Source of the DNA: an uncultured Bacteriovoracaceae bacterium
GTDB taxonomy: Bacteria > Bdellovibrionota > Bacteriovoracia > Bacteriovoracales > Bacteriovoracaceae
Direction of reading: 5' to 3'
Assembly (NCBI GenBank): GCA_937952395.1
Contig: CALFYV010000090.1
Coordinates: forward strand, 372,001-436,000
DNA length: 64,000 bases
The position numbers and the translations under genes were made by a program. Below are positions 16,609-25,003 of the stretch, piece by piece. Positions within the stretch are counted from its first letter, which is position 1, and each line of letters begins with the position of its first letter. The notes beneath the pieces were generated by a model. It made no database searches, was not told where the DNA came from, and was given only the letters and a program-made list of their open reading frames with translations.

Positions 16609-16797
16609 CTAGTCGAGAAATGAACCGCTGAGCAATGGAGTAACCTGTACAGAAACTCCTTCCATTTGCAATTCAAACCAATGCTTTTTCATGTATTGGC
16701 TTGCAGCATCGCCCGCTGCCTCAGCATTTGGATAAGGCCCAAGGAGTTGCGGAATTCCTCGCTTGATAATCAAAAGACAATGAGGGTCTTTTTCCAT
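16609..16797 (-). CDS. Unknown small cassette protein
   Basis: 62 residues, GGAG upstream. Contains ALYx-like helix NAEAAGDAASQYMKKHWF. The upstream spacer (16815-16877) has the CTGCC-TAG end of a cassette but no gene, another likely remnant. Confidence 0.65.
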   Translation of the reverse strand: MEKDPHCLLIIKRGIPQLLGPYPNAEAAGDAASQYMKKHWFELQMEGVSVQVTPLLSGSFLD

Positions 16798-16877
16798 CAG
16801 TTAACTCCGAAATGTACAACTAAACTAGGCAGCCGCAATGAAGGCTCATGGCACGACTTTTTAGGCAAACTGCCCAG

Positions 16878-17147
16878 TTAGTTGTTTTCTCCAGTCTCGG
16901 CCATAACCGCAAGGTTGCGGCTTTCGGCTCTTTCCTTGACGATCTTGGAAAACTGTTCCAAAACCTTTTGTTTGTTGCCCTTCAAGCCAAACTCTTGCTT
17001 GACGATGGAGTAGACCGACCGGCCACGCCGCTTCAGTCCTTTGATTTCCAACTTCAGGGCGCTTTCCAGGGTGTGCAACCGGACAAGCTGAATGTCTCGC
17101 TGGCCGGTTACAATCACACCACCATTGCCGATTTCTTGAATTGCCAT
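16878..17147 (-). CDS. Unknown basic cassette protein
   Basis: 89 residues, CGGAG upstream. Basic helical middle (KLEIKGLKRRGRSVYSIVKQ), possibly DNA or RNA binding. Followed by a short GGCA/TGCC hairpin. Confidence 0.7.
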   Translation of the reverse strand: MAIQEIGNGGVIVTGQRDIQLVRLHTLESALKLEIKGLKRRGRSVYSIVKQEFGLKGNKQKVLEQFSKIVKERAESRNLAVMAETGENN

Positions 17148-17193
17148 TTTATTCTCCGTGGTTTGCGTTACACCGCTGAAATGTACAACTAAA

Positions 17194-17484
17194 CTAGGCA
17201 GCTTGTCGTGCCGTAGTGTTCATTCGGCGGTGCTGGCTGGCAATCTGTTCCACTTGATGGGCAATCGACGGAGCACCCTGCCAGTTTCGATGAAAATCCA
17301 GCAGACTTTGTTCGTCGTGCGGATTACTGGCGTCTACCGTAAGGTTTTCACCCGTCAGATGGTTGAAAACATGGATGATGCCAGGAAAAGTTTGACGAAC
17401 TTCCCATCCCGTAGCAGGGGGACGACCAACTTGTTCAGCTTGGGCCTTGTTATTGCGAGCGACGATGACTTCAAGACAGTGCAT
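17194..17484 (-). CDS. Unknown cassette protein ending QAA
   Basis: 96 residues from the ATG at 17484 (CGGAG upstream). Ends Arg-Gln-Ala-Ala with TAG overlapping the motif. Mixed alpha/beta; no motif recognised. Confidence 0.7.
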   Translation of the reverse strand: MHCLEVIVARNNKAQAEQVGRPPATGWEVRQTFPGIIHVFNHLTGENLTVDASNPHDEQSLLDFHRNWQGAPSIAHQVEQIASQHRRMNTTARQAA

Positions 17485-17537
17485 TTGTGTTCTCCGTTGA
17501 AAAGGGTTGCGTTGCACCGCTGGAATGTACAACTAAA

Positions 17538-17909
17538 CTAGGCTGCGAGCCGCCTTAAGCTGCCACAATCGTTGTTGAAAGTTATTTCCCAGTCGGTTCC
17601 ATCCCGATCAAGTCGGGGGGATTGAGAAACAAGTTGAGCGAAACCGGGCGCACCGATATATCGCATCAGAGCGGCTAGACCACGAGGGCCTTCGCCACCA
17701 TACCCCCAACACAACCCGCTAAAACGTGCTGTGCCATTCTCGCCCACAACCAACACACATTCATGCTGTACAGGGACATATCCCGTATTCTTTCGGGCAG
17801 AGGTAAATCTATACCCCTTAACACGTAAAATACGTCCTAGCTTATTGATGCGATGGAAGTTTTTGATGGCACCTTGTGTGGTGTGATGTTCGTTGCGATA
17901 GCGATACAT
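17538..17909 (-). CDS. Unknown basic cassette protein ending LAA
   Basis: 123 residues from the ATG at 17909 (GGGAG upstream). Tyr/Arg-rich N-terminus, Gly-rich centre, ends Arg-Leu-Ala-Ala. No family recognised. Confidence 0.7.
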   Translation of the reverse strand: MYRYRNEHHTTQGAIKNFHRINKLGRILRVKGYRFTSARKNTGYVPVQHECVLVVGENGTARFSGLCWGYGGEGPRGLAALMRYIGAPGFAQLVSQSPRLDRDGTDWEITFNNDCGSLRRLAA

Positions 17910-17940
17910 AGCGTTGTTCTCCCGCCGCTGAAATGTACAA

Positions 17941-18162
17941 CTAAACTTCTTCGATCTCGAAGTTAGGATCGTTTTGTTTGCGAACAAGTCGCAAATCTTT
18001 TACAAGCATATTTCCTTGCCGGATTGTGTTTTCTAGGGATTGAATTAGGAAACAAGGCCAGCCATCAAAAAACTGCTCTCTAACAATTTCCCAGATTTCA
18101 CCATGTTGGTGAATCCTATCCTTTCCCTTCTTGCTTTTGGGTTTGAGTCGAATGCGTTTCAT
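17941..18162 (-). CDS. Unknown basic small protein
   Basis: 73 residues with Lys/Arg-rich start (KRIRLKPKSKKGKDR) and acidic end. Upstream leader has a GGCTT/AAGCC hairpin and a T-run but no clear Shine-Dalgarno. Motif gives final Val and stop. Confidence 0.65.
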   Translation of the reverse strand: MKRIRLKPKSKKGKDRIHQHGEIWEIVREQFFDGWPCFLIQSLENTIRQGNMLVKDLRLVRKQNDPNFEIEEV

Positions 18163-18232
18163 AATACGATAAAAAAGGCTCTTGGTTGTAGGCTTCTTCC
18201 ATGTATGGAGGCACCAAGCCTAGAATGTACAA

Positions 18233-18394
18233 CTAAACTCGACGCAAGACTCGACGGCGAACCCAAGTGGAAACTTCCGCCGCCTTGGGAAGCTCGACAT
18301 TCAAAGATTGCTTCCTGCGCTCCATTTGGATGCCAAGATACATCCCAAGCCAGATAGCAGCCAAAAGAATGAGGGTGATAGCAAAGAATTCCAT
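18233..18394 (-). CDS. Small membrane protein
   Basis: 53 residues: one N-terminal transmembrane helix (5-25) then a basic cytoplasmic-type tail. Motif gives final Val and stop. Chosen over two longer overlapping frames because of its membrane-protein pattern and fit to the motif spacing. Confidence 0.7.
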   Translation of the reverse strand: MEFFAITLILLAAIWLGMYLGIQMERRKQSLNVELPKAAEVSTWVRRRVLRRV

Positions 18395-18616
18395 TTATTT
18401 TTCCCTTGGCCGACAAAGAATTTGATCGTAAAAAAGTTTTACATCTTCCTTGGTTAGATATCCCTTGCCATTACACGCATCACACACAACGATGCATTGT
18501 CTAGGCATTCCATGGGGATATTCGTTCCGACCTAATCGGTGAGGCCAGACCTCTATTTGAAGGCGTTTTTCCCCTTTGCATTTATCGCACTTCCGGGGAT
18601 AATCCTGCGAAGACAT
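18395..18616 (-). CDS. DnaJ-like double zinc-knuckle protein
   Basis: 73 residues. CDKCKGEK and CDACNGKGY match the CxxCxGxG zinc repeats of DnaJ central domains. Such phage proteins may hold nascent or client proteins, but no J domain is present. Start overlaps the upstream stop (TAATG). Confidence 0.7.
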   Translation of the reverse strand: MSSQDYPRKCDKCKGEKRLQIEVWPHRLGRNEYPHGMPRQCIVVCDACNGKGYLTKEDVKLFYDQILCRPREK

Positions 18617-18729
18617 TATGCTGCCTTTTTGCGTTGGGGTTGCTGATCGTTCAACCATCGACGCTTAGCGTTAGCCTTTTCACGACGACGGCGATCACGA
18701 TCACGAAATTGACGACCACTTTTTCCCAT
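18616..18729 (-). CDS. Arg/Lys-rich mini-protein ending KAA
   Basis: 37 residues, nearly half basic (RQFRDRDRRRREKANAKRR). Probably binds RNA or DNA. AGGAAC upstream, motif before it, and coupled stop-start with the zinc protein. Ends Lys-Lys-Ala-Ala. Confidence 0.65.
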   Translation of the reverse strand: MGKSGRQFRDRDRRRREKANAKRRWLNDQQPQRKKAA

Positions 18730-18755
18730 TGTTGTTCCTCAAATGTACAACAAAA

Positions 18756-19346
18756 CTAGCACGAACAGGTAAAGAACTTTGCACGCTTTGATTTTGGAAT
18801 TTGCACGCCTGTTACAATCTGGACATATTTCCAGAAAATCGGCGGAATCTCCGAGTGAGCATCACGACCCTTGAAATACAGATATTCTCCGTCATTCGTG
18901 TACGCTTCTTCTCCGTAAATCGGCTCGACAATTGGCACATGTTGGCCGGTTGCCGCTGCAATCACGGTATCATAGCTCGGACAATCGGAATTTTCCACGA
19001 AATCCCGAAGCCACTCCTCGGCCTCCTTTTTGGAGATTTTTGTTTGTTTGTCTAATGCCGGATGGGTCCATTCATGGCGCAAGCCGTTGATGGTTCCGGG
19101 GTAAAGAACAAGCAAAAACTTTTGATTTTTATAGACCCTGCGAGTCAGAAAGGGATCGACAATCCCAATTCGCTTGATATCCGTCCAATTGGCTTTGGCA
19201 ACCAGGAGTTTTTCCTTATCAACAAAACCAATATGTTCGGCAGGTTGCAAGTCTTCGTTTGCACGGACGGCAATTGTTCCAATATGAACAGCATCTCTGC
19301 CAGGATTCCCGCAAACAAGTTTTCCAAGAGCAATGTTTTCGCTCAC
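18756..19346 (-). CDS. Unknown cassette protein, GTG start
   Basis: 196 residues, one of the longer cassettes. GTG start with AAGGAG eight bases upstream. Ends FFTCSC. No domain recognised. Unusually long structured leader precedes it. Confidence 0.7.
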   Translation of the reverse strand: MSENIALGKLVCGNPGRDAVHIGTIAVRANEDLQPAEHIGFVDKEKLLVAKANWTDIKRIGIVDPFLTRRVYKNQKFLLVLYPGTINGLRHEWTHPALDKQTKISKKEAEEWLRDFVENSDCPSYDTVIAAATGQHVPIVEPIYGEEAYTNDGEYLYFKGRDAHSEIPPIFWKYVQIVTGVQIPKSKRAKFFTCSC

Positions 19347-19493
19347 AATTTTCTCCTTGGTGGAGTAGGGGGCTGAGGCTCTTCCCTATCTTAAGGGTCC
19401 ACCCCAGCCCCCATAACTCACCAGCACCTAAAAACCACTGTCACGAACCAACTACAAACTTCGTGGCGTTTCGCCACCTCACACGGCTTCGTT
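19347..19493 (-). promoter_or_regulatory. Long structured 5' leader
   Basis: 147 bases between the motif and the GTG at 19346. Pairings seen: GTGGCG-AAA-CGCCAC and GGGGGCTG with CAGCCCCC about 40 bases apart. Could regulate the gene at 18756. No gene seen inside. Confidence 0.5.
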
Positions 19494-19504
19494 GTACAAC
19501 TAAA

Positions 19505-20038
19505 CTAGGCGGCGGCCAAAACCATGTCTCTTTCAGGCTGACCATTATAGGTACGGCAATCATTGGTAGAACCAACTGATTTTCGCCATTGAATTCTTGT
19601 TTGATATAAGAATGGTTTATCGAACAAGTCTTGTACCAAAACTTCGTATCTTTCAAAAGGAACGGTAATTTTCTCCTTTTGATAAAGAAGCTTGATACAT
19701 TCAAATGCCAAGGTTTCGGGCTTGCTTTGATCGCCAATTTTACCACATGTTTCAAACACAATTTCACGACGATATTGAGCAGTAAAATTTGTTTGAATCA
19801 GTTTTTTATGACTATTCCCTTTGCCATGGAAAAATCCAACTACATAAAAAATATCATCATGTATGTTGGTTTTTACAATCAGTTGATCTCCGTTTCGTGC
19901 AATACGACGAAACAAATCTTGGGACTCACTGATGGTGCTCGACCAATCCTGATTCAACACTGACCAAGGAAGTCTTGTTTTCCAAACATCTCTGCCGATT
20001 CGCCATTGTCCAATATTTCCCATCAAACTTGCATACAT
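19505..20038 (-). CDS. Unknown cassette protein ending AAA
   Basis: 177 residues, GGGAGG upstream. Mixed fold with Arg/Trp-rich N-terminus. Ends Leu-Ala-Ala-Ala with TAG joined to the motif. Confidence 0.7.
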   Translation of the reverse strand: MYASLMGNIGQWRIGRDVWKTRLPWSVLNQDWSSTISESQDLFRRIARNGDQLIVKTNIHDDIFYVVGFFHGKGNSHKKLIQTNFTAQYRREIVFETCGKIGDQSKPETLAFECIKLLYQKEKITVPFERYEVLVQDLFDKPFLYQTRIQWRKSVGSTNDCRTYNGQPERDMVLAAA

Positions 20039-20097
20039 AAAAACCTCCCAGGTTTAATTTGTTGTTTGAACAATCGGTAAATGTACAACTAAACTTT

Positions 20098-20148
20098 GAA
20101 GAAAAAGCCCAGTGGGAGAATATAATCACCGCCACCGGGCTTCTTTTC
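20098..20148 (-). terminator. Intrinsic terminator between cassettes
   Basis: GAAGCCCGGTGG pairs with CCACTGGGCTTTTTC across a 16-base loop, with a T-run on the minus strand. It follows the gene at 20157 and precedes the motif at 20083, so the next gene needs a fresh start of transcription. Confidence 0.85.
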
Positions 20149-20156
20149 AAAACTTT

Positions 20157-20690
20157 TTACTGGACGACGTAAAGCTCCCCGTCCAGACGGATCGCTTTGA
20201 TGCTGTCCAGGGCATAATCCCGAAGGATCACAGGGTTGTCCACTTCTTGCCGGCGCCCTTCGGTATTCTTCCGAAGATGCGGCAATACTTCCTCATTCGG
20301 GATACGCTGATCGTCCCGATAGAAGCTGTATTCGATACTTTTCTGGACTTTTAATTCCAGATAAGTGCGGCCCTTGTGTTCCACCGTGGGCAACAGCCGA
20401 CCAACTTCATCGTGAAGTCGCTGGCCCCAACTGCGGGGCTCAGGTTCAAAGAACTCAACTTCCCCTTGTTCGTCGAGCGGCTGGCCTTCTCGGGTTCGCT
20501 GGTTATTGACGGCATTCTGGTATGACCAGTTGACAACACCGTTCACTCGGGAAACCTTCTCCACGCCAACCATCGGGCTGCTTTTGCCACCAATGAATTG
20601 TGGCTTAGTGCGAGCAATAATCGTGACAAAGCTCGCCCCACGCTGACGCTCAAGCAGTTCCTTCAATTCGACCGTGCTGATAGCTTTCAT
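20157..20690 (-). CDS. Conserved-looking unknown protein
   Basis: 177 residues, GGGAGAG upstream. N-terminal STVELKELLERQRGASFVTI, then VSRVNGVVNWSYQNAVNNQR, a pattern I recall in planctomycete and phage hypotheticals. Own motif upstream, own terminator downstream: a complete single-gene unit. Confidence 0.8.
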   Translation of the reverse strand: MKAISTVELKELLERQRGASFVTIIARTKPQFIGGKSSPMVGVEKVSRVNGVVNWSYQNAVNNQRTREGQPLDEQGEVEFFEPEPRSWGQRLHDEVGRLLPTVEHKGRTYLELKVQKSIEYSFYRDDQRIPNEEVLPHLRKNTEGRRQEVDNPVILRDYALDSIKAIRLDGELYVVQ

Positions 20691-20737
20691 TTCACTCTCC
20701 CAGGCGATTGTTTGCGTTACGCCGATGAAATGTACAA

Positions 20738-20989
20738 CTAAACTTCGTTCAAGGCCGCTCGCACTTGAGCCAAGATTTCATCGTCACTAACACCACGACG
20801 AGAAACATCTTTGACCCAGGAACACATATTTTCTTCGGCATCGTCTGTTGGCATATCTTCGACGCCAAGATGTTCCCGCAAATCAGCCGTTCTAGCTGAA
20901 ATTTTATACCAATCGTCACGATCAACTGGATCAAGCCGGTCAAGTAACGGCTCGGTCATCGAGAGCAACTTTTCAAGCATGTTAAGCAT
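20738..20989 (-). CDS. Unknown acidic cassette protein
   Basis: 83 residues, acidic helical. Start has AGGAAAATGAT upstream. Motif gives final Val and stop. Confidence 0.7.
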   Translation of the reverse strand: MLNMLEKLLSMTEPLLDRLDPVDRDDWYKISARTADLREHLGVEDMPTDDAEENMCSWVKDVSRRGVSDDEILAQVRAALNEV

Positions 20990-21031
20990 ATCATTTTCCT
21001 ATTTAACCCCGAACGCCGATGAAATGTACAA

Positions 21032-21298
21032 CTAAACTGGATTGCAAATGCAGATTGTTGCCGTGTCGGTTTCGTAATATCCGTCATCGAGGATATATTC
21101 CCATTCCTCGGGGGAGAATTCCTTGTCAAAATCAGGATCATATTCCCTACACTTGGCAAGAAAGTATTCTTCGCCTACGGCAGTAAGTTTCTGCCCGGCT
21201 TTGAGGCCAGAGGCAATGATCCCATTTTCACCAACAAAGAGCTTGTTTTCCCAAACAACGCCATCTTTGATAGTGATAACTGAAAGATATTCTGGCAT
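21032..21298 (-). CDS. Unknown cassette protein
   Basis: 88 residues. Acidic middle (DPDFDKEFSPEEWEYILDDG), two Cys at the end. GAGG upstream, four bases after the preceding stop, so co-translated with it. Confidence 0.7.
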   Translation of the reverse strand: MPEYLSVITIKDGVVWENKLFVGENGIIASGLKAGQKLTAVGEEYFLAKCREYDPDFDKEFSPEEWEYILDDGYYETDTATICICNPV

Positions 21299-21302
21299 GT
21301 TT

Positions 21303-21614
21303 TTACCTCAGATATTTCGGGCCGGTCCATTCAGTCTGAGACAGTCCGAAATCATCATCGAAGATATTGCCCCGAGCGTGTTTTGCTGGTCTCGACCAAG
21401 AAGCGGGCCGAAGAATATCGCCATTCTTGTCAATGAAGGCGAAGACACTCTCGCCAGGAACATCCTGACGAGTTTCAACCACCTTCAAGTATCGCTTGCC
21501 CTTCACAAAAGTTAGGATCGGGCGGCGAAGAATGTTGTAGTGACTCTGATATTCCTCGTTGATGATTTGTTGAGCACCTTCGAGGTATTTTTGAGCACGT
21601 TCGTCGAAATTCAT
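21303..21614 (-). CDS. Unknown cassette protein
   Basis: 103 residues from the ATG at 21614 (GGAGG upstream). Helical N-terminus then beta strands; C-terminus ends GPKYLR. First gene of a two-gene cassette with the one at 21032. Confidence 0.7.
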   Translation of the reverse strand: MNFDERAQKYLEGAQQIINEEYQSHYNILRRPILTFVKGKRYLKVVETRQDVPGESVFAFIDKNGDILRPASWSRPAKHARGNIFDDDFGLSQTEWTGPKYLR

Positions 21615-21688
21615 GTTTCGTTCCTCCCGCCGCTCAATGTACAAGTAAACTTAAATCAGCCGACGAGTAAGACTAATCCATTCCCATC

Positions 21689-21913
21689 CTAATACACGGC
21701 TGCTGTTTTTGAAACAGCACCTTCTTCAAGCCTGGTTATCAACATTCGCCGCTTCCAATACGCATCTCGCACCTTTACGTGGTGAATTTCGTAAGGCCGA
21801 TTGTTCTCATGCCAGCGATCTACAGTGTCGTCTCGCTTAGGAAAGCTCTTTTCAAGCTCAGCAATGAGTGCCGTTTGTTCTTCAATTTGCTGCTTAAGTT
21901 CTTTTTTTTGCAT
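21689..21913 (-). CDS. Small coiled-coil protein
   Basis: 74 residues, charged heptad helix at the N-terminus (about 3-26). Start overlaps the upstream stop (TAATG) with AGGAG before it. Confidence 0.7.
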   Translation of the reverse strand: MQKKELKQQIEEQTALIAELEKSFPKRDDTVDRWHENNRPYEIHHVKVRDAYWKRRMLITRLEEGAVSKTAAVY

Positions 21914-22098
21914 TAAATCTCCTGCAACAAATCGTAAAGAACACCAACTGAAATGGTCACTTGTTCTGTGTTGTCGCCTACATCAACAACACTCTTGATG
22001 GCATCGCTCACACAATGACAATGCTTTACATATTCATCATTGTCATCAAAGACACGATATTCGCCACTCGGCAGGCGATCAATGGTATATTGGGCCAT
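21913..22098 (-). CDS. Unknown small protein
   Basis: 61 residues from the ATG at 22098 (GGAG upstream). Beta-hairpin N-terminus. Overlaps the end of the upstream gene by 20 bases, longer than usual here. Confidence 0.6.
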   Translation of the reverse strand: MAQYTIDRLPSGEYRVFDDNDEYVKHCHCVSDAIKSVVDVGDNTEQVTISVGVLYDLLQEI

Positions 22099-22285
22099 AA
22101 GAAGCTCCAGCTTGATGTTTTTGGACAACGAAAGAATCAATTTCTTTTTGAGAATAGTCCCAAGAAGTAGCAAGTCGCCCAAACTGAAAGATTCTTACCG
22201 CTTTTGGTTGGTAAGCAGGATTTGGAAACTCAGCCGCTTCTCTACAGGAACTCTCCCAAAGCTCTCGAAGACTAGGACGACTCAT
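22079..22285 (-). CDS. Unknown small protein
   Basis: 68 residues, start ATG with AGGTG directly after the motif. Arg-rich N-terminus, C-terminus overlaps the next gene. No domain recognised. Confidence 0.6.
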   Translation of the reverse strand: MSRPSLRELWESSCREAAEFPNPAYQPKAVRIFQFGRLATSWDYSQKEIDSFVVQKHQAGASYGPIYH

Positions 22286-22307
22286 GTTCACCTAATGTAC
22301 AACTAAA

Positions 22308-22769
22308 CTAGGAAATTGTGTCAAATGTATCAACAAACAATTCGACTACATCATTCCAAAACTCAGGTTCATCAGGGAGTTCATCATCAGGATTGTCGAG
22401 CAAGTCGACAGCCTGATCTGGGTCTTTTGCCCACTCAGTTAGATCGTAGAGAGTTTCATTCCCATCATTCCACACACCGCCCTGATACTGTCCATCAGTA
22501 GTAGCCCAAATGAATAAAGAGCTAATACTACCGGCGCTCAAGATTTCCAGATGTGCAGCGAGATTGCGGTAATAAGCCCGAGGTATTTGAATAATCAATC
22601 CATCGGGGTTTAGTGTGCTTTCTTCACACACTGGATCAGTGCCATATTCTGCAACGAATAGGTCGTCTTTGTTGAGCCAACCGCCCCGTCTAAGGAAATT
22701 GACTACATTTTCGTAGGAGGGATAATCCTTATAGGATATATCCCCCACTAAAACTGCATAGGTGCTCAT
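22308..22769 (-). CDS. Unknown acidic cassette protein
   Basis: 153 residues, acidic C-terminal third (DPDQAVDLLDNPDDELPDEP). Start overlaps the upstream stop as ATGA, with GGGGAG before it. Stop is the TAG of the motif at 22297. Confidence 0.7.
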   Translation of the reverse strand: MSTYAVLVGDISYKDYPSYENVVNFLRRGGWLNKDDLFVAEYGTDPVCEESTLNPDGLIIQIPRAYYRNLAAHLEILSAGSISSLFIWATTDGQYQGGVWNDGNETLYDLTEWAKDPDQAVDLLDNPDDELPDEPEFWNDVVELFVDTFDTIS

Positions 22770-23017
22770 TCCCACTCCCCGAGAAAAGTATAAACTAGAC
22801 GATAAGCGTCTTTTAGTTCTTCGTTACGACGATTTTTCGCCATTTGAATGGCTTTGGTTCGATTTTCCTTAGCCATTTCTTCTTCTTCGGCAGTCAGGCC
22901 GGATTCTTTTTCAATGAGCAGAACTTCTTGTTCTAGCTCCTCGCCAGCCTTCTTGACCCAAGCATCATCGGATACTTGGAGCAATTCTACCAAGAGTCGA
23001 ACTTTTTCAAAATTCAT
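22766..23017 (-). CDS. Unknown helical protein
   Basis: 83 residues from the ATG at 23017 just after the upstream TAA (TAAAATG); an alternative ATG is at 23029. Charged, coiled-coil-like. Coupled to both neighbours. Confidence 0.65.
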   Translation of the reverse strand: MNFEKVRLLVELLQVSDDAWVKKAGEELEQEVLLIEKESGLTAEEEEMAKENRTKAIQMAKNRRNEELKDAYRLVYTFLGEWE

Positions 23018-23018
23018 T

Positions 23019-23432
23019 TTAGTAGCCATATTTGAGTTCATGGGCACGCTGTTGGACATAGCGATCTTGAGCATCCAGGTGAGCATGATACAGCATCAAA
23101 AGTCGTTGGGGTAGCAGCAATTCATCTGCCACCGGCACGACTCGTTGACCATCACACTCGTTGCACGTTTGATCGTACTTTCCGCCGAAATAATCTTCGG
23201 CAAAATCAGGATCAGAAGCAAAATCTTCTGCTGTCAGACCGTGAGAATCAATGCCAGGACTGACATGATAGCCTCGCCCCTGACAAGTTGGACACACTTC
23301 CCACTTAATGGGAATTTCAAGATCAATTTCGTAACCATTTTCATCTTCGACAGTTACGCAAATTTTTTCGTTTTTGATGCGTGGTTTTGAACGCATACCA
23401 GCCTGAACACGTTCGTCGTCGTAATAGCCCAT
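23019..23432 (-). CDS. Zinc-knuckle protein, CPTC-CNEC type
   Basis: 137 residues. CPTCQGRGYH and CNECDGQRVV pairs flank an IDSHGLTAEDFASDPDFAED stretch; this arrangement is familiar from phage and planctomycete hypotheticals and resembles a DnaJ-type zinc site. GGGAG upstream. First gene of a three-gene overlapping set. Confidence 0.75.
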   Translation of the reverse strand: MGYYDDERVQAGMRSKPRIKNEKICVTVEDENGYEIDLEIPIKWEVCPTCQGRGYHVSPGIDSHGLTAEDFASDPDFAEDYFGGKYDQTCNECDGQRVVPVADELLLPQRLLMLYHAHLDAQDRYVQQRAHELKYGY

Positions 23433-23468
23433 TGTTTTCTCCCAAGAATGTTGACTTGTTACGCCGAA

Positions 23469-23948
23469 CTATTGTACAACTAAACTTGCTTTCCAAGCCC
23501 TACCTTCAGGGGTGGCAAGAAACGAATCGTAGCTTGGATATCGTTTCCCATTAAATCCAAAGCTAGGATTCAATTCGGGCAATACGCCTTGTTCTCGGTA
23601 TCGCTCTTCACGCAATTTCATTTCATATCGCAACTGAGTCAAACGAAGCCTCTGTTGTGCAGCTTCTAATTGAGCTTCACGATAGGATTGTTTTGCTTTG
23701 AGATTTTCTTGCTTTTTCTTCCAAAGTTGTGCAGCACTGTGTTTAGGTCGTTGCCGACGAGCGTTTTGATACCCGTAATTATTTCCATATCGGAAATGAT
23801 TGATTCGGGCTGTGTTGACCATAGCGTGCCATTGGGCTTGTCGGGCCAGCCCGTTGACATAAGCAGCAGTCGAATTGCTCCGGTTGTAGTATTGGGCAAA
23901 TGCAGGCTTGGCAACCAACACCAACAGGATAAAAATGATTTTTCGCAT
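23469..23948 (-). CDS. Secreted or periplasmic coiled-coil protein
   Basis: 159 residues. Signal peptide MRKIIFILLVLVAKPAFA with likely cleavage before QYY, then an Ala/Arg/Gln-rich helix. The frame runs through the motif (coding SLVV) to a TAG just beyond it, so the motif is translated here. No AGGAG between motif and ATG. Confidence 0.7.
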   Translation of the reverse strand: MRKIIFILLVLVAKPAFAQYYNRSNSTAAYVNGLARQAQWHAMVNTARINHFRYGNNYGYQNARRQRPKHSAAQLWKKKQENLKAKQSYREAQLEAAQQRLRLTQLRYEMKLREERYREQGVLPELNPSFGFNGKRYPSYDSFLATPEGRAWKASLVVQ

Positions 23949-23965
23949 GATCGGCTAATGTACAA

Positions 23966-24303
23966 CTAAACTTGAATTGGTCGTTGCCCCGGCGCTGGCC
24001 TACAGAACCCTTCGGGCGAGTCGAGCAGTTCATCTTCAAAGACATCCCATTCAAGACCATCTTCAAAGCGAACTCTGTATGTCATCACACAGCCTAACTC
24101 ACATCTTGCATTAAGAGTAGGGGCATCGCTCCAATCACCATCATGCCAAGGCTTGCCGTTAAATTCTGCCTCTTTGTAACTTTTTGATGGGAACGATACC
24201 AAATTTCAGCATCAGATGATTCGGGCGATTCCCAGCAGTGGTATTCAAACCATACAACGTCACCGACATTGCGTAGTTCTAGCTCAGTTCGTGAGCAAAG
24301 CAT
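23966..24303 (-). pseudogene. Split gene, -1 frameshift at an A5 run
   Basis: Two overlapping frames look like one protein: the first (from 24303) reads GDVVWFEYHCWESPESSDAE, the second ends TYRVRFEDGLEWDVFEDELL. Joining them needs a -1 shift near the five-A run at 24181-24185 (minus strand). It may be a real mutation, a sequencing error, or programmed frameshifting. Start overlaps the upstream gene. Confidence 0.5.
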
Positions 24304-24455
24304 TCAATTTCACTCCCGTCTTGGGTATCAATGGAAATAATATCTCCATTGATCCGAATGTATCGAATTGTAACGTAACGACTACAAGTTTCATCTGGAT
24401 CGTTCCAGTAAACTTCATCGCCGGGTTGCAATCGTTTTGCTTCTCTAAGTGTCAT
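24279..24455 (-). CDS. Unknown small protein
   Basis: 58 residues from the ATG at 24455 (AGGATT upstream). LREAKRLQPGDEVYWNDPD suggests an SH3-like beta barrel. The product at 38421 has a similar start (QEAQKLQNRDEV) and may be a distant relative. Confidence 0.65.
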   Translation of the reverse strand: MTLREAKRLQPGDEVYWNDPDETCSRYVTIRYIRINGDIISIDTQDGSEIECFAHELS

Positions 24456-24456
24456 G

Positions 24457-24996
24457 TTAAATCCTAAATACAAGATTATTCTTGGCAGCAATAATCTTGG
24501 CGGCGGTTTCTTTGTTGTAGAAGCGATGGTTAATTTCTTCGGCCCGGTCGTTCACCGCAAGAAAAAGATTGCTGGCCTTTCCAAGATACTTTTCAGCATA
24601 CTTGGGATCGGTTCGCTGAAAATCCCTTACATTACAAATACGATCAGCAGCCTTCATTACCAAGGCTTCGACAGATTTGCGAGCAAAACTGTCCATGTAT
24701 TCGTATTTGTTTTGATCGGGTGTACAAGTTAACTCGCCCACTAGCTCCAGCGCCCTAGGATGTATCTTGGCAATTTCTTGTGGTGGGCAGTCGGTATCTT
24801 CGAGAAGATCGTGGCAAACCATGGCGCTCAGGATAATTTCCTCGCCACAACCCCAAGTCCAAAGGAGTTTTAATCCTTCAATACAATGGGTAATATAGGG
24901 CAGGAGATATCCGTTGATGGTGTCTTTACGATGCTGGCCGTGGTGCCATTTCGTAGCCAATTCAATTGCATCAAAGACCATCATTGATGTATCCAT
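24457..24996 (-). CDS. RSH/MESH1-like HD hydrolase
   Basis: 179 residues. H37 (ITHC), H62-D63 and ED (66-67) in CHDLLEDTD, ELT (88-90), and D118 in MKAADRICNVRDF reproduce the metal and substrate pattern of RelA/SpoT-type HD hydrolases in their small MESH1-like form, which remove pyrophosphate from (p)ppGpp or act on NADPH. In a phage it could blunt a host alarmone response; that role is inference. GAGGAT upstream. Confidence 0.7.
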   Translation of the reverse strand: MDTSMMVFDAIELATKWHHGQHRKDTINGYLLPYITHCIEGLKLLWTWGCGEEIILSAMVCHDLLEDTDCPPQEIAKIHPRALELVGELTCTPDQNKYEYMDSFARKSVEALVMKAADRICNVRDFQRTDPKYAEKYLGKASNLFLAVNDRAEEINHRFYNKETAAKIIAAKNNLVFRI

Positions 24997-25003
24997 TTTA
25001 TCC

